Source of the DNA: JANNVZ01 sp046153915
GTDB taxonomy: Bacteria; Bacteroidota; Bacteroidia; Flavobacteriales_D; Sanyastnellaceae
NCBI GenBank assembly: GCA_046153915.1
Contig: JBJXFC010000400.1
Span: 1 to 15,471, forward strand
Length of the DNA: 15,471 nucleotides
Direction of reading: 5' to 3'
Shown: piece by piece, positions 15,081 through 15,471 of the stretch
Numbering within the stretch: the stretch's first letter is position 1
Layout: every line of letters begins with the position of its first letter
Program-made: the position numbers and the translations under genes
Notes under the pieces: model-generated
Told to the model about the DNA's origin: nothing
The model's database searches: none
Seen by the model: only the letters and a program-made list of their open reading frames with translations

Positions 15081-15471
15081 TCAGATGTGTGTCTTTAATA
15101 TCCTGAACAACATGATCTCTTTGCCAACTTGAACTTCTACTGCATACCAACCTGCATTCAAAGTAGAAATATCAACAAAGATTTTGCCGCTTAAACCTGA
15201 GTAAATATGGTTCATGCATATTCGTCCGGCACTATCCAATACACGAATATCAACTTGGTCGTGATGACTAAATCCTGAAATTGTAAAATAGTTGAAGGCA
15301 GGATTCGGATATACGATGATATCTGATATGTCATTCATATTGACAGGCGTAATAGCGTCATTGAATAGTATTCTAGTGAGACAAAAACCGATTTGGATCT
15401 CAACCCAATAAAAATATTCATCGGGATTATAGTCATTGCCAATAATCCAAGACGGACCAGTCTGACCATCC
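15081..15471 (-). CDS. C-terminal part of a T9SS type A sorting-domain protein (partial)
   Basis: The frame stays open from the right edge of the window to TGA at 15081-15083, giving about 129 residues. An internal ATG at 15338 is not the start, since coding continues through it without a stop (upstream residues read VEIQIGFCLTRILFNDAITP). The end is a type IX secretion sorting domain: IIVYPNPAFNYFTISG, then VDIRVLDSAGRI, SGLSGKIFVDISTLNAGWYAVEV and the basic tail LFRILKTHI. In Bacteroidota this domain directs a protein across the outer membrane through the T9SS, where it is removed by PorU and the protein is attached to the surface or released. The functional part lies outside the window. 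It heads a cluster with the barrel-like and small exported genes. Confidence 0.88.
   Translation of the reverse strand, partial: DGQTGPSWIIGNDYNPDEYFYWVEIQIGFCLTRILFNDAITPVNMNDISDIIVYPNPAFNYFTISGFSHHDQVDIRVLDSAGRICMNHIYSGLSGKIFVDISTLNAGWYAVEVQVGKEIMLFRILKTHI

Noticed and set aside
15081..15338. Free-standing 85-aa T9SS domain protein
   Set aside because: The frame continues without a stop to the right edge of the window, so this is the end of a longer protein.

Overview
The window looks like chromosomal DNA of a Gram-negative member of the Bacteroidota. Several lines support this: a near-canonical Bacteroidota promoter (TTG-N19-TAnnTTTG) in front of rpsT, a protein ending in a type IX secretion (T9SS) sorting domain, a DUF7033-type polysaccharide deacetylase, an LpxH lipid A enzyme, and start sites without clear Shine-Dalgarno sequences. 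The genus cannot be told from the sequence.

Layout. (1) 2-127: 3' end of a TlpA-like thioredoxin-fold gene, then a GAAA-loop terminator. (2) 322-4208, + strand: a large secreted M1-family metallopeptidase with a beta-rich, barrel-like C-terminal half, coupled by a 4-nt GTGA overlap to lpxH. (3) 7349-4214, - strand: radC, wecB (UDP-GlcNAc 2-epimerase) and a DUF7033 polysaccharide deacetylase, joined by two ATGA overlaps, so almost certainly one operon. It converges on lpxH with a 5-nt gap. (4) 7777-7523, - strand: rpsT with its own promoter and terminator. (5) 7901-9871, + strand: a TPR-transmembrane-PP2C/SpoIIE phosphatase. (6) 9872-10377: a noncoding region with a perfect 20-bp palindrome and a two-and-a-bit copy modular repeat of about 130 bp. 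(7) 11873-10378, - strand: a protein with two tandem SiaB-type GHKL kinase domains, followed by a SiaC-type (DUF1987) phosphoprotein. (8) 12347-12045, - strand: an orphan 100-aa gene with a terminator. (9) 12348-12832: no recognisable gene. (10) 15471-12833, - strand: a tight three-gene cluster of exported proteins: a T9SS-sorted protein (cut by the window edge), an outer-membrane barrel-like protein, and a small exported protein with a possible von Willebrand A-like DxSxS motif.

The most interesting part is 7901-11873. In Pseudomonas the phosphatase SiaA, kinase SiaB and phosphoprotein SiaC form a partner-switching circuit controlling the diguanylate cyclase SiaD. Here the three protein types lie together, but the phosphatase has a TPR sensor, the kinase is a tandem duplication within one chain, the presumed phospho-acceptor of SiaC is Ser rather than Thr, and no diguanylate cyclase is present in the window. 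The output of the circuit is therefore unknown. The rest of the window is mostly envelope housekeeping: lipid A synthesis, UDP-ManNAc supply, polysaccharide modification and secreted proteins.
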